The notes: generated by a model not told the origin, from the letters alone. A stretch of DNA of 49,950 nucleotides from HB2-32-21 sp040235495 (GCA_040235495.1 JBECKV010000015.1:1-49950); one strand, 5' to 3'; shown: positions 17,492 through 26,324, counted from the first letter of the stretch. Translations and numbers: made by a program.

Positions 17492-18283
17492 ATGTCTGAT
17501 TTAGTCACGGTGATCGATGATTTGCGTGCCGAGGGTGAAGAACTGTACCGATTGCTATGTACGCTTGAGGAGTCGGATTGGACCCGGGTTACCAGTTTTA
17601 AAAACTGGACCATAAACGATGTCGTGCAGCACCTCTATTTTGGCGATTTCATGGGGGTGACCTCTCATAAAAACGGCGCTGAATTTTTGGCCTTTATGAA
17701 AGAGGTCCAGGGCTCCGGACTGCCCCTGGTTGATTTCACCCGTGGCTGGCTCGATGGCAAGCAAGGAAAAGGCATGCTGGAGCTCTGGCATCGGCATTTC
17801 GGCGAAATGTGTGACCGTTTTGCCGCTAGCGATCCCTCCCTGCGCCTTACCTGGGCGGGTCCGGATATGGGCCTGATGATGTTTGCCACCGCGCGGCTCA
17901 TGGAAACCTGGGCTCACGCCTGGGAAATATATGACCTACTCGGCATCACCCGTAAACACAGCGATCGAATCCGTCATATCGCCACTATTGGCGTGAAAAC
18001 CTATGGCTGGACTTTTGCCAATCGTAAGCTTGAGGTGCCGGATCCGCCGCCCTACGTGAAGTTGACCGCGCCATCCGGAGCGACGTGGGAATGGCATGTC
18101 CCGCAAGGTGATAACGCCGTCACCGGCAGCGCTGTCGAGTTCTGCCAGGTGGTAACCCAGGTAAGAAATATTGCCGATACCGGGTTGCAAGTCCAGGGAG
18201 AGCCCGCAAAAGCATGGATGCACATCGCTCAGTGCTTTGCCGGGCCGCCTGAGCAGCCGCCCGCCCCCGGAACCAGGGTTTAA
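17492..18283 (+). CDS. TIGR03084-family protein (DinB/maleylpyruvate isomerase-like)
   Basis: 263-aa cytosolic protein. The N-terminal four-helix part (LVTVIDDLRAEGEELYRLL, then SFKNWTINDVVQHLYFGD, residues 1-55) resembles the mycothiol-dependent maleylpyruvate isomerase/DinB fold. His in VQHLYFGD and METWAHAWEIYDLLG (about 135-150) are likely metal ligands. The C-terminal half (about 165-260) matches the wing seen in the TIGR03084 group. Function is not established; members are common in Actinobacteria and marine Gammaproteobacteria. It follows the terminator at 17428-17462, so it probably has its own promoter, with AGGG before the ATG. Confidence 0.7.
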   Translation: MSDLVTVIDDLRAEGEELYRLLCTLEESDWTRVTSFKNWTINDVVQHLYFGDFMGVTSHKNGAEFLAFMKEVQGSGLPLVDFTRGWLDGKQGKGMLELWHRHFGEMCDRFAASDPSLRLTWAGPDMGLMMFATARLMETWAHAWEIYDLLGITRKHSDRIRHIATIGVKTYGWTFANRKLEVPDPPPYVKLTAPSGATWEWHVPQGDNAVTGSAVEFCQVVTQVRNIADTGLQVQGEPAKAWMHIAQCFAGPPEQPPAPGTRV

Positions 18284-18339
18284 GAAGTGTTCATTGCTAT
18301 CGGCGGCCTGTTCCCGGCCGTGGACCGAGCCTCATGGTG

Positions 18340-18386
18340 TCTGTTGTTGTCTGTTATCTGTTGTCGTCTGTTGTCATCTGTTGTTG
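18340..18386 (+). repeat. Degenerate 10-bp tandem repeat, five units
   Basis: Units read TCTGTTGTTG, TCTGTTA (7 bp), TCTGTTGTCG, TCTGTTGTCA and TCTGTTGTTG. The array ends abruptly at TCTCTGGG. It contains no purine-rich interruptions and lies between convergent genes. Confidence 0.85.
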
Positions 18387-18588
18387 TCTCTGGGTAAAAA
18401 AACTCCCGCGGGCAGGGATACCCCGGGTTTGTGGAGACTGTGCCGGGTCATGTCGATCAATTGATCACGACCGACGATTAAGCTGCCAACGGCGTGCCGC
18501 AAACCTCTCGCCAATAGCATGCGCCTTGGTCAGAGCCCTTGAGTGGGCAGCGAATCCGCCCTCGAAAGCAGCCGTGTTGCGCGAGAGC

Positions 18589-18618
18589 GGTTTGTACGAC
18601 TTTGGTTTGTACGACTTC
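18589..18618 (+). repeat. 15-bp direct repeat, two copies
   Basis: GGTTTGTACGACTTT (18589-18603) is followed immediately by GGTTTGTACGACTTC (18604-18618), then a third partial GGTTTC. One mismatch between copies. Confidence 0.85.
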
Positions 18619-18677
18619 GGTTTCGGCGGGTACTGGTAGCTTGCCAAGGCGACGAACCCTCGGGAATTGCTCGAGTA

Positions 18678-19469
18678 TCAATCGAACATATCGGGTTGCT
18701 CAGCGACGATAACGTCGTGCAGCGGCTGGAAACTGAACCAGCCGGCATCTTCGGTGCCGACCGAAGCATAGGTTGCTCGCGCGACCTCCGGTCGAATCAA
18801 TTTCGGTATGCCGGCGGCTTCGGCCATCAGCTGGGCCTGGCAGGTGCGCTCCATGGTGATAAACCACCACACGGCGCTATCAACGCTGGTTCCAACAGTC
18901 AGCAGGCCGTGATTTTGCAGGATGCAGGCCTTGTTCATAGCCAGTGCCTGGCCTATGCGTCGGCCCTCGGCCTGGTCGAGCACGACCCCGGTAAAGTCGT
19001 CGAAAAGTGCATGATCTTCGTAGAACGCGCAGGAATCCTGCGTCAGAGGATCCAGTTTGCGCCCCAGGGAAGCCCAGCTTTTCCCGTACACTGAATGGGA
19101 GTGGGCGGCGGCGATGACATCGGCTCGAGCGGCGTGAATCGCACCGTGGATGGCAAAGGCCGCGCCGTTTAGCAGGCCTTCGCCCTCGACGACATCGCCG
19201 TGGTGATTGACCAGCAACAGTTGAGACAGTTTGATTTGCTTAAAGGAAATGCCGAAGGGATTGACCCAGAAGTGATCCGGGTATTCGGGGTCGCGAACCG
19301 TGATATGACCGGCTGCGCCTTCGTCGAAGCCAAATTTTCCGAACAGGCGGAAACCGGCCGTCAGCCGTTGTTTGCGATGCGTACGTTCGGCCTCGATGTT
19401 GTCGAAGCGGGGCGGCTGGCGGCTTGCACCGCGCTCGGATTTAACGACGCTATAGGCGTGCTCGCTCAT
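18678..19469 (-). CDS. Class II aldolase/adducin family protein
   Basis: 263-aa protein with the Aldolase_II fold. Conserved parts are RLFGKFGFDEGAAGHITVRDP (about residues 41-61), the zinc-binding pair in AAAHSHSVYGKSWA (H122, H124 region) and the later ligand in ILQNHGLLTVG (near 185). These enzymes cleave or epimerise sugar phosphates, or decarboxylate small acids, but this long subgroup, common beside acyl-CoA and oxygenase genes, has no assigned substrate. The ATG is preceded by GAGGC. It is convergent with the TIGR03084 gene, and the monooxygenase gene lies 60 bp upstream in the same direction, so the two may be co-transcribed. Confidence 0.85.
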   Translation of the reverse strand: MSEHAYSVVKSERGASRQPPRFDNIEAERTHRKQRLTAGFRLFGKFGFDEGAAGHITVRDPEYPDHFWVNPFGISFKQIKLSQLLLVNHHGDVVEGEGLLNGAAFAIHGAIHAARADVIAAAHSHSVYGKSWASLGRKLDPLTQDSCAFYEDHALFDDFTGVVLDQAEGRRIGQALAMNKACILQNHGLLTVGTSVDSAVWWFITMERTCQAQLMAEAAGIPKLIRPEVARATYASVGTEDAGWFSFQPLHDVIVAEQPDMFD

Positions 19470-19531
19470 GGCTGTGCCTCACAATGAGTTTTGGACGTGT
19501 ATTAAATGAACATAGTACACCCGGCCATATT

Positions 19532-21028
19532 TTACCCGGTAGAACCAGCGGGTAGTTCCGCCCCGGCGGACCGGTAACGGGCGAATTCCAGAACCTCGTG
19601 GTTTACCTTCCTGAAGCGCAGATTGAAAATGTCGATCAGATAATTCTGGGGCGCCCGCCAGGGGTTTCGATCGCCCTGTTTGGGCAACTTGCCCGCTGAA
19701 CGTTGAACATAGCCGGAGGACAGATCGAACCAGTTCGAAGGCGTCATCTCCGGTTGATCCAGGCGCGGGGTGCAGCGGGAAGCGCCGGTTTTGGCCATGT
19801 GATTCAACAGCCGGCAGACATAGGCGCAGGTGAGATCGGCGCGCAGGGTCCAGGAAGCGTTGGTATAACCAAAGGAGGTGGCCAGGTTGGGGACATCGTT
19901 GTACATCAGGCCCCTGTAGGTGAAGCGTGAGCCGGGGTCGACGTGCTGGCCATCGACGGAGACCGAGATGCCGTTGAATACTTCCAGCTGCAAGCCGGTG
20001 GCGGTGACCACCAAATCCGCCTCCAGCGTTTGCCCGGACAAAAGTTTGATACCGTTGCCGGTGAAGGTATCAATCTTATCGGTAACAATCCTGGCTTTGC
20101 CGCTGTTAATGGCGTCAAAAAGATCGTCATCGGGCACCAGGCAGAGGCGCTGATCCCAGGGACCGTAGCGAGGCGTGAAATGCTGGTCGACGTCGTAGTC
20201 GGCGTCCAGGTGTTTGCGCACCTGATTGATCAGGTAGTTTTTCATGGTCTGGGGACGCTTTCGTGAGAACTGGAACAAAAACAGGGTCAGCAGCACATTG
20301 CGCCAGCGAACCAGGCCGTAGGACCACTTTGCCGGCAGCAGTTTTTGCAGGCGCAACGCAAAGGCATCCACCGCGGGACGCGATAGCATGTAGGTCGGAG
20401 AGCGCTGTAGCATGGTGACCTGTTCGGCCCGTTTGGCCAACTCGGGAAGCAGCGTCACCGCGGTAGCGCCGCTCCCGATGATGACCACCTTGCGTCCTGT
20501 GTAATTGGCATCCTCTGGCCACTGTTGCGGATGAATGAGTTCACCCTGAAAGTCTTTCAGGCCGGGGAAATCCGGTGTGTAACCGGCATCATATTTGTAG
20601 TAACCGCCGCATAAAAAAAGAAAGTTACAGGTGTATGCAAGCGTTTCCTCACCGCCGTTGATATCGACACTGACCGTCCAGCAGTTCGCCGCCGAGGACC
20701 AGTCGGCGCGGGTGATGCGGTGGCGAAAGAAAATCCGGTCCCGCAACTCATTGTCGTCTACTGTCTCGTTAAGATACTTGAGAATCGACGGGCCATCGGC
20801 GATGGCCTTGCGCTCGGTCCAGGGTTTGAAGGCATACCCGAGGGTATACATGTCGGAGTCCGAGCGAATGCCCGGATAGCGAAACAGATACCAGGTGCCG
20901 CCCAGGGCCTCACGGCCTTCGAACAGCGCAAAACTGCGGTCGGGGCACAGGCGTTTGATATGGCAAGCGGCGCCAATGCCGGAGATACCGGCACCGACGA
21001 TCAAAACGTCAAAGTCAGTTTGTTGCAC
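19532..21028 (-). CDS. Flavin-containing Baeyer-Villiger-type monooxygenase
   Basis: About 498-aa class B flavoprotein monooxygenase. Counting from ATG 21046, the FAD Rossmann motif is GAGISG (18-23), the first BVMO fingerprint GGTWYLFRYPGIRSD (49-63), the second FQGELIHPQQWP (166-177) and the NADPH Rossmann motif GSGATA (191-196). Both fingerprints match the published consensus ([AG]GxW..[FY]P[GM]xxxD and FxGxxxHxxxW[PD]). It should insert oxygen next to a ketone using NADPH and O2; the ketone is unknown. I prefer GTG 21026-21028 over ATG 21044-21046: AGGGGGAA precedes the GTG at good spacing, nothing resembles a ribosome site before the ATG, and MQQTDFDVLIVGAG is a typical family start. Confidence 0.9.
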   Translation of the reverse strand: MQQTDFDVLIVGAGISGIGAACHIKRLCPDRSFALFEGREALGGTWYLFRYPGIRSDSDMYTLGYAFKPWTERKAIADGPSILKYLNETVDDNELRDRIFFRHRITRADWSSAANCWTVSVDINGGEETLAYTCNFLFLCGGYYKYDAGYTPDFPGLKDFQGELIHPQQWPEDANYTGRKVVIIGSGATAVTLLPELAKRAEQVTMLQRSPTYMLSRPAVDAFALRLQKLLPAKWSYGLVRWRNVLLTLFLFQFSRKRPQTMKNYLINQVRKHLDADYDVDQHFTPRYGPWDQRLCLVPDDDLFDAINSGKARIVTDKIDTFTGNGIKLLSGQTLEADLVVTATGLQLEVFNGISVSVDGQHVDPGSRFTYRGLMYNDVPNLATSFGYTNASWTLRADLTCAYVCRLLNHMAKTGASRCTPRLDQPEMTPSNWFDLSSGYVQRSAGKLPKQGDRNPWRAPQNYLIDIFNLRFRKVNHEVLEFARYRSAGAELPAGSTG

Positions 21029-21110
21029 GGATTCCCCCTGAGGCATTAACGGGTGTTGGCGCCCGGCAGTTTGAGGGTGCCGTGGTCTGCTGTCAAAGCT
21101 CCGACTTTAC

Positions 21111-22340
21111 TCACCGGCTTGTTTTCAGAGCCGCTTTTTCCTCATTGTGCAGCGCCATCGACAGGCCGCGGGCGGCAATCAAAAATACACTGCTGGCCAG
21201 TAAGCAGGTTTCGATGCCGTAGACCTGATAAACAAGGCCCGAGAGGAGGGTGCCACACAGGCGCCCCGCGGCATTGGCCATGTAATAAAAGCCGACATCC
21301 AGGGAGACACCGTCGGCCTGGGCGCGGGCGACGATCAGATACGAGTGAATGGCGGAATTGACGGCGAACAAGACTCCGAAAACCAGTAAGCCGGCGACCA
21401 GTATCCAGGCAGGATCCCAGGTGGTGCCAAGGAGCAAAACCGCCACTGCAGGGAGGATGAGGCACAATGGCGTCGACCAGCGCAGCAAAGTCCTGGCCGC
21501 CGGGGCGCCCTCTGGGCTGCTTTCATCGACGCCCGTAAGCAGCGGGCTGAGTGACTGGATTGCACCATAGCCGATAATCCAGATGCCGAGCAGCGTGCCA
21601 ACGCTGGTGTGGCTCCAGCCCAGTTCGCTTTGCAGGAATACCGGCAATGCCACGACAAACCAGATGTCCCGCGCGCCGAACAGGAAGAAGCGGGCGGCGG
21701 ACAGGCGATTGACGGCGCTGCTTTTAGAACACAGGTGCCGAAACCTTGGTTTGAACGTGGCCTTGCCACGCTTCGAGTCGAGCAACAGAAGACTGATGAT
21801 GCAGATGATCGCAAGCCCGCCCAAAAGCGTGGCCAGCGCGCCGCGGAAGCCAACGCTGGCCAGTAATACACCGCCGAGAAAATAACCCGCGCCCTTGAGG
21901 GCGTTTTTGGAGCCCGTGAGTATCGCCACCCAGCGGTATAGCCGGCCTTCCTGACCGTCCGGCAACAGCAACTTGATGCTGCTCTTGGCACTCATCTTGT
22001 TGAGGTCCTTGGCGACGCCGGAAATTGCCTGGGCGGCCATGACGTAGGCTACCGAGAGCAAATCGGGGTCGACTAGCAACATGCCCAGGGCCAGGATTTG
22101 CAGGCCCAGCCCTATGTGCAGCGTGGTGTTAAGACCGGTGCGCGCGGCCAGCCAGCCACCGACCAAATTGGTGATAATTCCGAACAGTTCGTAGAACAGA
22201 AACAGACTGGCGATGGCCAGAGGGCTATAACCAAGCTGGTGGAAATACAGCACCACCAACATGCGCAGTGCGCCGTCGGTGAGGGTGAAACCCCAGTAGC
22301 TGGCGGTGACGATACCGTATTGTTGCAGGGCCCGATGCAT
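21111..22340 (-). CDS. arsJ: ArsJ-type MFS exporter for 1-arseno-3-phosphoglycerate
   Basis: 409-aa membrane protein with about 12 hydrophobic segments. The N-terminal block (YWGFTLTDGALRMLVVLYFH, Q-L-G-Y-S-P-L-A-I-A) and the loop GVAKDLNKMSAKSSIKLLLP are characteristic of ArsJ. In Pseudomonas aeruginosa ArsJ exports the unstable arsenic adduct made by the partner GAPDH, giving arsenate resistance (established). The longest frame begins at TTG 22361, overlapping the gapdh gene by 14 bp; ATG 22338-22340, 7 bp after the gapdh stop, gives a family-like N-terminus and is chosen, though TTG has a better AGGG upstream. Third gene of arsR-gapdh-arsJ. Confidence 0.92.
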   Translation of the reverse strand: MHRALQQYGIVTASYWGFTLTDGALRMLVVLYFHQLGYSPLAIASLFLFYELFGIITNLVGGWLAARTGLNTTLHIGLGLQILALGMLLVDPDLLSVAYVMAAQAISGVAKDLNKMSAKSSIKLLLPDGQEGRLYRWVAILTGSKNALKGAGYFLGGVLLASVGFRGALATLLGGLAIICIISLLLLDSKRGKATFKPRFRHLCSKSSAVNRLSAARFFLFGARDIWFVVALPVFLQSELGWSHTSVGTLLGIWIIGYGAIQSLSPLLTGVDESSPEGAPAARTLLRWSTPLCLILPAVAVLLLGTTWDPAWILVAGLLVFGVLFAVNSAIHSYLIVARAQADGVSLDVGFYYMANAAGRLCGTLLSGLVYQVYGIETCLLASSVFLIAARGLSMALHNEEKAALKTSR

Positions 22341-22347
22341 CCTGGAT

Positions 22348-23364
22348 TTAGCAACCGTCAAAGCCCTGGGCGACTTTGCGCGCCAGCTCCATTAAACGGT
22401 GCACATAGCCGATTTCGTTGTCGTACCAGACCAGTAGTTTTACCTGGGTGCCGTTTATTACCATGGTTGAGAGGGCATCGACCACGCCGGAACGGGTGTC
22501 GTCGGTGTAATCCACGGAGACCAGGGGCTTGTCCTCATAGCCGAGAATGCCCTTGAGGTAGCCTGTTGATGCGTGTTTGAGGGCTGCGTTGACGGCTGCG
22601 GTGGTGGTCGCTTGTTCGACCTCAAACACGCAATCGGTAAGCGAGGCGTTGGCCAGCGGCACTCGAACCGCCAGGCCATTGAGCCGACCTTCGAGGGCCG
22701 GGAAAATTTCGGCGATTGCTGTTGCCGAGCCGGTGCTGGTAGGGATCAGTGACAGGCCACTGGCGCGGGCGCGCCTCGGATCCTTGTGGTAGCCATCGAG
22801 GACGCTCTGGCTATTGGTGATGTCGTGGATGGTGGTGATCGAGCCGTGACGGATATTGAAATTCTTGTGGATGACGTCGAGCACCGGGGCGATGCAGTTG
22901 GTGGTGCAGGATGCGGCGCTGACGATGTCGTCGCGGTCCGGCTGATACAGCTGGTCATTAACACCCATAACGACGTTGAGTGTGCCGTCTTTTACCGGTG
23001 CCGAGACCACGACTTTCTTTGCTCCCTGATCAAGAAACGCCCGAAGCGCCGGGGCGGATTTGAATTGACCCGAGCATTCGATAATCAGGTCGATGTTCTT
23101 TTCCCGCCAGGGCGTCTTTTCGATTTCCCTATCGCGAGACCACGAGAGCACGTGTCCATCGATAAGTAGCGTTTCATCGTTCGCGTGCACTTCCGGAGGC
23201 CAGATGCCGTGCACGGAATCATATTTCAGGAGGTGGGCGCCCGCCGCTGCAGCGCCGCTCGGCTCATTGATATGGACGAACTCGAACTCCGGCCATTTCC
23301 AGGCGGCGCGCAGGGCAAGTCGGCCAATGCGACCAAAGCCGTTGATTCCGATTCTTAGCGCCAT
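22348..23364 (-). CDS. ArsJ-associated glyceraldehyde-3-phosphate dehydrogenase
   Basis: 338-aa GAPDH. NAD Rossmann start GINGFGRIGR (6-15), catalytic Cys153 in SAASCTTNC, general base His180 in TTIHDITNSQ, C-terminal WYDNEIGYVHRLMELA. In arsJ operons this dedicated paralogue uses arsenate in place of phosphate to form 1-arseno-3-phosphoglycerate, which ArsJ exports (established for P. aeruginosa). Sequence alone does not separate it from glycolytic GAPDH; the context does. ATG 23362-23364 is preceded by AGGAGG; the longer frame to 23409 has no such signal. It follows arsR by 67 bp. Confidence 0.93.
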   Translation of the reverse strand: MALRIGINGFGRIGRLALRAAWKWPEFEFVHINEPSGAAAAGAHLLKYDSVHGIWPPEVHANDETLLIDGHVLSWSRDREIEKTPWREKNIDLIIECSGQFKSAPALRAFLDQGAKKVVVSAPVKDGTLNVVMGVNDQLYQPDRDDIVSAASCTTNCIAPVLDVIHKNFNIRHGSITTIHDITNSQSVLDGYHKDPRRARASGLSLIPTSTGSATAIAEIFPALEGRLNGLAVRVPLANASLTDCVFEVEQATTTAAVNAALKHASTGYLKGILGYEDKPLVSVDYTDDTRSGVVDALSTMVINGTQVKLLVWYDNEIGYVHRLMELARKVAQGFDGC

Positions 23365-23431
23365 GGTGGGGTAGCCCTCCTGATTAAAAACGTATAAGCG
23401 TATAAACAAATATATAGGGGTTAAAAAATTC

Positions 23432-23773
23432 CTAGCAGCAGGAACGATTGCTCAGGGATCGGTAGTTTTCCTGGTCTTTTTGAATGATGCCTGCCTCCAG
23501 GCCGTTTTGGTGGAACAGCTCCAGCAGCCTAGCGGTGAAGTTTGACGCTTCCGTGAAACGGTAATACACCCAGACCCCCTCGCGGCGGGTAGTCAGCAGG
23601 CCGCTATTGCGCAGGTAGGCGAGATGCCTGGAAATCACGCTTTGGGACAGGCCCAGGCAGTCAACGATGTCGCAGACGCAGAGTTCACCCTTGTCCAGCA
23701 GGAGGTGAACAATGCGCAGCCGCACCGGCTCCGAGAGCGCCTTGAAGACTTTGGCGTAGTCCGAAATATCCAT
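23432..23773 (-). CDS. arsR: ArsR-family arsenic-responsive repressor
   Basis: 113-aa winged-helix repressor. Helix-turn-helix around residues 33-57 (CVCDIVDCLGLSQSVISRHL), wing TTRREGVWVYYRF. Cys32 and Cys34 sit in the ELCVCD motif as in E. coli ArsR, but Cys37 of E. coli is Val here. Cys39 is present instead and the protein ends SCC (112-113). The As(III) site may therefore use a different third ligand. It heads arsR-gapdh-arsJ and likely represses it through the palindrome upstream. Confidence 0.92.
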   Translation of the reverse strand: MDISDYAKVFKALSEPVRLRIVHLLLDKGELCVCDIVDCLGLSQSVISRHLAYLRNSGLLTTRREGVWVYYRFTEASNFTARLLELFHQNGLEAGIIQKDQENYRSLSNRSCC

Positions 23774-23794
23774 GAGCGGAATTATATTCGCCTA

Positions 23795-23806
23795 TCCAAA
23801 TATGGA
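23795..23806. promoter_or_regulatory. Candidate ArsR operator
   Basis: TCCAAATATGGA is a palindrome with one mismatched pair, 22 bp upstream of the arsR start, within an AT-rich stretch that should contain the promoter. Confidence 0.4.
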
Positions 23807-23847
23807 CAAGACAAAATTAAGCCCGATGTTGGCTTGGTCAGGAGCGG

Positions 23848-24969
23848 CTAATCTTCCGGCAGTAGCGCGTTAAGCCGCTCATGGGTGTCAAGATAGCCGG
23901 TGACCAGTTCCATCAATTGATCACGGGCGCTCAGGGTTCTGTTCATGCTGCCGACGATCTGGCCGACCGGGTTAAAGAAAAAATCCTGGGATTTATCGGG
24001 GTGGCGATGCATACGGACAATTGACTCTCCGGCCATCATCATCTGCATGGGCGCGCCCAGGGATTCGGGATTCCCCGGCGCGTCCCAGGCGTCCGTCCAT
24101 TTGTTGCGCAGCATGCGGACGTGTTTGCCGGTAAAGGATTTGGAGCGTACGGTATCGCTGGATGTCGCCTTCAGCATCGCTTCCCTGGAGGCTTGGGATG
24201 TTTCCGCTTCGACGGTAGTCAACCAGATCGAGCCACACCACACGCCCTGGGCGCCGCAGGCCAGCGCGGCATACATTTGTCGGCCAGAGCCGATACCGCC
24301 GGCGGCAATCACGGGAATGTCGCCGGCGATATCGACGACCTCGGGCCACAGGACGACGCTGCCGATGGTGCCGGTATGACCGCCGCCTTCACCGCCCTGG
24401 GCAATGATGAAATCCAGGCCGGCATCAACGTGATACCGGGCGTGTTTGGCGGAGCCGCACAGAGCGCCAATGAGCACACCGGCATCCTGAACCTGCTTGA
24501 TGACATCCGCGGGCGGCGTGCCGAGGGCATTGGCGATCAGCCGGCAATTGCGATGGCTGAGGGCAACGTCCACCAGGGGCGCCGATACGGCATCGGTCAT
24601 GGACAGACGATCCTCGAGTTTTTTGCCCGGTGGCAGGGGAGGAACGCCACCTTCGTCCAGGAGTTTGCGGGCAAAATCATAATAATGATCGGGGATGGCC
24701 GCTCGGACCTGGCGACGTTGTTTTTCAAGATTTTTTTCACCACGTCCCTCAAAACGCCTGGGAATAATCACGTCGACACCATAGGGGCGGTCGCCGACCT
24801 TATCGTCAATCCAGTCGAGCTCGATCTGGAGTTTTTCGGGTGTGAATCCCGTTGCCCCCAGCACGCCGATACCGCCGGCATTGGTCACCGCGGCGACCAC
24901 GTCCCGGCAGTGTGTGAAAGCGAATATGGGAAATTCGAGGCCGAGTTTTTTAGCCAGTTCGGTTTGCAT
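23848..24969 (-). CDS. Nitronate monooxygenase-family flavoprotein
   Basis: 373-aa FMN-dependent TIM-barrel oxidoreductase of the 2-nitropropane dioxygenase/nitronate monooxygenase family. Visible motifs: AAVTNAGGIGVLGATGFTP near the N-terminus, IIAQGGEGGGHTGTIGS (the family's AQGxEAGGHxG-like FMN-phosphate segment) and VIAAGGIGSGRQMYAALACG (second phosphate loop). The C-terminal 90 residues include many Met (APMQMMMAGESIV). Many members oxidise nitronates or act as NAD(P)H:quinone reductases or enoyl reductases; which applies is unknown. The frame reaches 25041, but ATG 24967-24969 follows GGAGGAA and begins MQTELAKKLGLEFPI. Divergent from the acyl-CoA dehydrogenase gene. Confidence 0.87.
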   Translation of the reverse strand: MQTELAKKLGLEFPIFAFTHCRDVVAAVTNAGGIGVLGATGFTPEKLQIELDWIDDKVGDRPYGVDVIIPRRFEGRGEKNLEKQRRQVRAAIPDHYYDFARKLLDEGGVPPLPPGKKLEDRLSMTDAVSAPLVDVALSHRNCRLIANALGTPPADVIKQVQDAGVLIGALCGSAKHARYHVDAGLDFIIAQGGEGGGHTGTIGSVVLWPEVVDIAGDIPVIAAGGIGSGRQMYAALACGAQGVWCGSIWLTTVEAETSQASREAMLKATSSDTVRSKSFTGKHVRMLRNKWTDAWDAPGNPESLGAPMQMMMAGESIVRMHRHPDKSQDFFFNPVGQIVGSMNRTLSARDQLMELVTGYLDTHERLNALLPED

Positions 24970-25181
24970 GAGACTTGATTCCTCCGGTCCCGGAAGTGGT
25001 TTGTATTTGCAGGGACTTTCTACAATACAATGGCAGGCCACAAAAAGGCCAGTCCTGGCCTGACTCCAGGATTTGGTGCTGGAGGCAGCGACTCGAAGAT
25101 CGAGAGTCTGGCCTGTCGATTGAGAACATTGACACTCTCAACGAAGTAGAATCCATCCAATCACGCAAAGGGGTATCTTAA

Positions 25182-26324
25182 ATGGAGCGCAATGTTTTCA
25201 CCGAAGAACAGGAAATGTTCCGGGACGCCTACCGGAAGTTTCTCATCAAGGAGGTAGAACCTCACAGGGAGAGCTGGCGGCAAGCGGGCATCGTGCCCCG
25301 CGAGATGTTCGAAAAGATGGGCGCGCAGGGCTTTTTGCTCACCTGGGCCGACGAAAAGTACGGTGGTCTGGGGATCCGGGATTTTCGCTACCAGCAGATC
25401 ATGATGGAGGAGGATGCCACCTACGGTGACGCCGGGTTTTTCCACACCCTGCACAGCCGTCTGGTTGGCCCGTATCTGATCCGTGGCGATGATGAAGCCC
25501 AGCGTGCGCGTTTTATTCCCGGTGCGGTGTCCGGTAAGTGCATTCTGGCGGTGGCCATGACCGAGCCTGATGTGGGTAGCGATTTGGCGGGCATTAAAAC
25601 CCATGCCCAGGACAAGGGCGATCACTGGCTGTTGAATGGCTCGAAGACCTATATTTCCAACGGCATCAACGCCGATTTGGTGATCGTTGCGGCCAAAAGC
25701 AACCCGGATAATCCCCGACAGATAGGGCTGTTCCTCGTGGAGCGGGGCATGGCGGGCTTCGAGCGAGGCAGAAATCTAAAAAAAATGGGCTTGAAAGCCC
25801 AGGACACCGCCGAGCTGTTTTTCAACGATGTAAAGGTACCCAGGGAGAATGTCCTCGGTGACGCTCACAAGGGCTTCCACTATCTCATGCATGGCCTGGC
25901 GGAGGAACGGCTGATCAGCGCCACCGGCTCCCTGGCCTGCGCCCAGCGAGCTTTTGACCTGACGCGCGATTTCGTCATTCAACGCAAGGCCTTTGGCCAG
26001 CGCATTGCCGACTTTCAGAACACCCGCTTCAAGCTCGCCGAGTTGCGCGCGGAGCTGGATATGTGCCAGGTGTTTATCGACAAATGTGTCGAGGTGCATA
26101 ACCAGGGCAAGCTGAGTTCGGAGATGGCGGCGAAAGCCAAGTTGTACGCCACCGAGTTGGAGGGGCGCGTAACCGATGAATGCGTCCAGCTTCACGGCGG
26201 CGCTGGTTACATGGACGAGTACGAAATTTCCCGTCTGTACACCAATGCGCGGATATCCCGCATTTATGCCGGCAGTTCCGAGATTATGAAGGAGATTATC
26301 GCCCGTTCAGTACTGGACGACTGA
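25182..26324 (+). CDS. Acyl-CoA dehydrogenase
   Basis: 380-aa FAD enzyme of the acyl-CoA dehydrogenase superfamily that makes trans-2-enoyl-CoA and passes electrons to ETF. Domain order: N-terminal helices (1-120), beta domain with AVAMTEPDVGSDLAGIKT (about 125-142) and LNGSKTYISNGINADL, then the C-terminal helical domain with RKAFGQRIADFQNTRF, QLHGGAGYMDEY and IYAGSSEIMKEIIAR. The catalytic base is Glu367 in SSEIM, at the classical position. Chain-length preference cannot be read. Monocistronic by spacing, divergent from the nitronate monooxygenase-like gene. Confidence 0.93.
   Translation: MERNVFTEEQEMFRDAYRKFLIKEVEPHRESWRQAGIVPREMFEKMGAQGFLLTWADEKYGGLGIRDFRYQQIMMEEDATYGDAGFFHTLHSRLVGPYLIRGDDEAQRARFIPGAVSGKCILAVAMTEPDVGSDLAGIKTHAQDKGDHWLLNGSKTYISNGINADLVIVAAKSNPDNPRQIGLFLVERGMAGFERGRNLKKMGLKAQDTAELFFNDVKVPRENVLGDAHKGFHYLMHGLAEERLISATGSLACAQRAFDLTRDFVIQRKAFGQRIADFQNTRFKLAELRAELDMCQVFIDKCVEVHNQGKLSSEMAAKAKLYATELEGRVTDECVQLHGGAGYMDEYEISRLYTNARISRIYAGSSEIMKEIIARSVLDD

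Larger units (their letters stand above)
18284..18677. other. Gene-free stretch with two short tandem repeats
   Basis: 394 bp between the ends of two convergent genes. It holds the 10-bp array at 18340-18386 and the 15-bp duplication at 18589-18618. Open frames here (for example 18478-18681, minus) simply translate the repeat and show no family resemblance. I see no RNA gene or terminator. Confidence 0.6.

Noticed and set aside
24121..24978. 285-codon plus-strand frame opposite the nitronate monooxygenase-like gene
   Set aside because: Shadow of the minus-strand gene, which has FMN-binding motifs.
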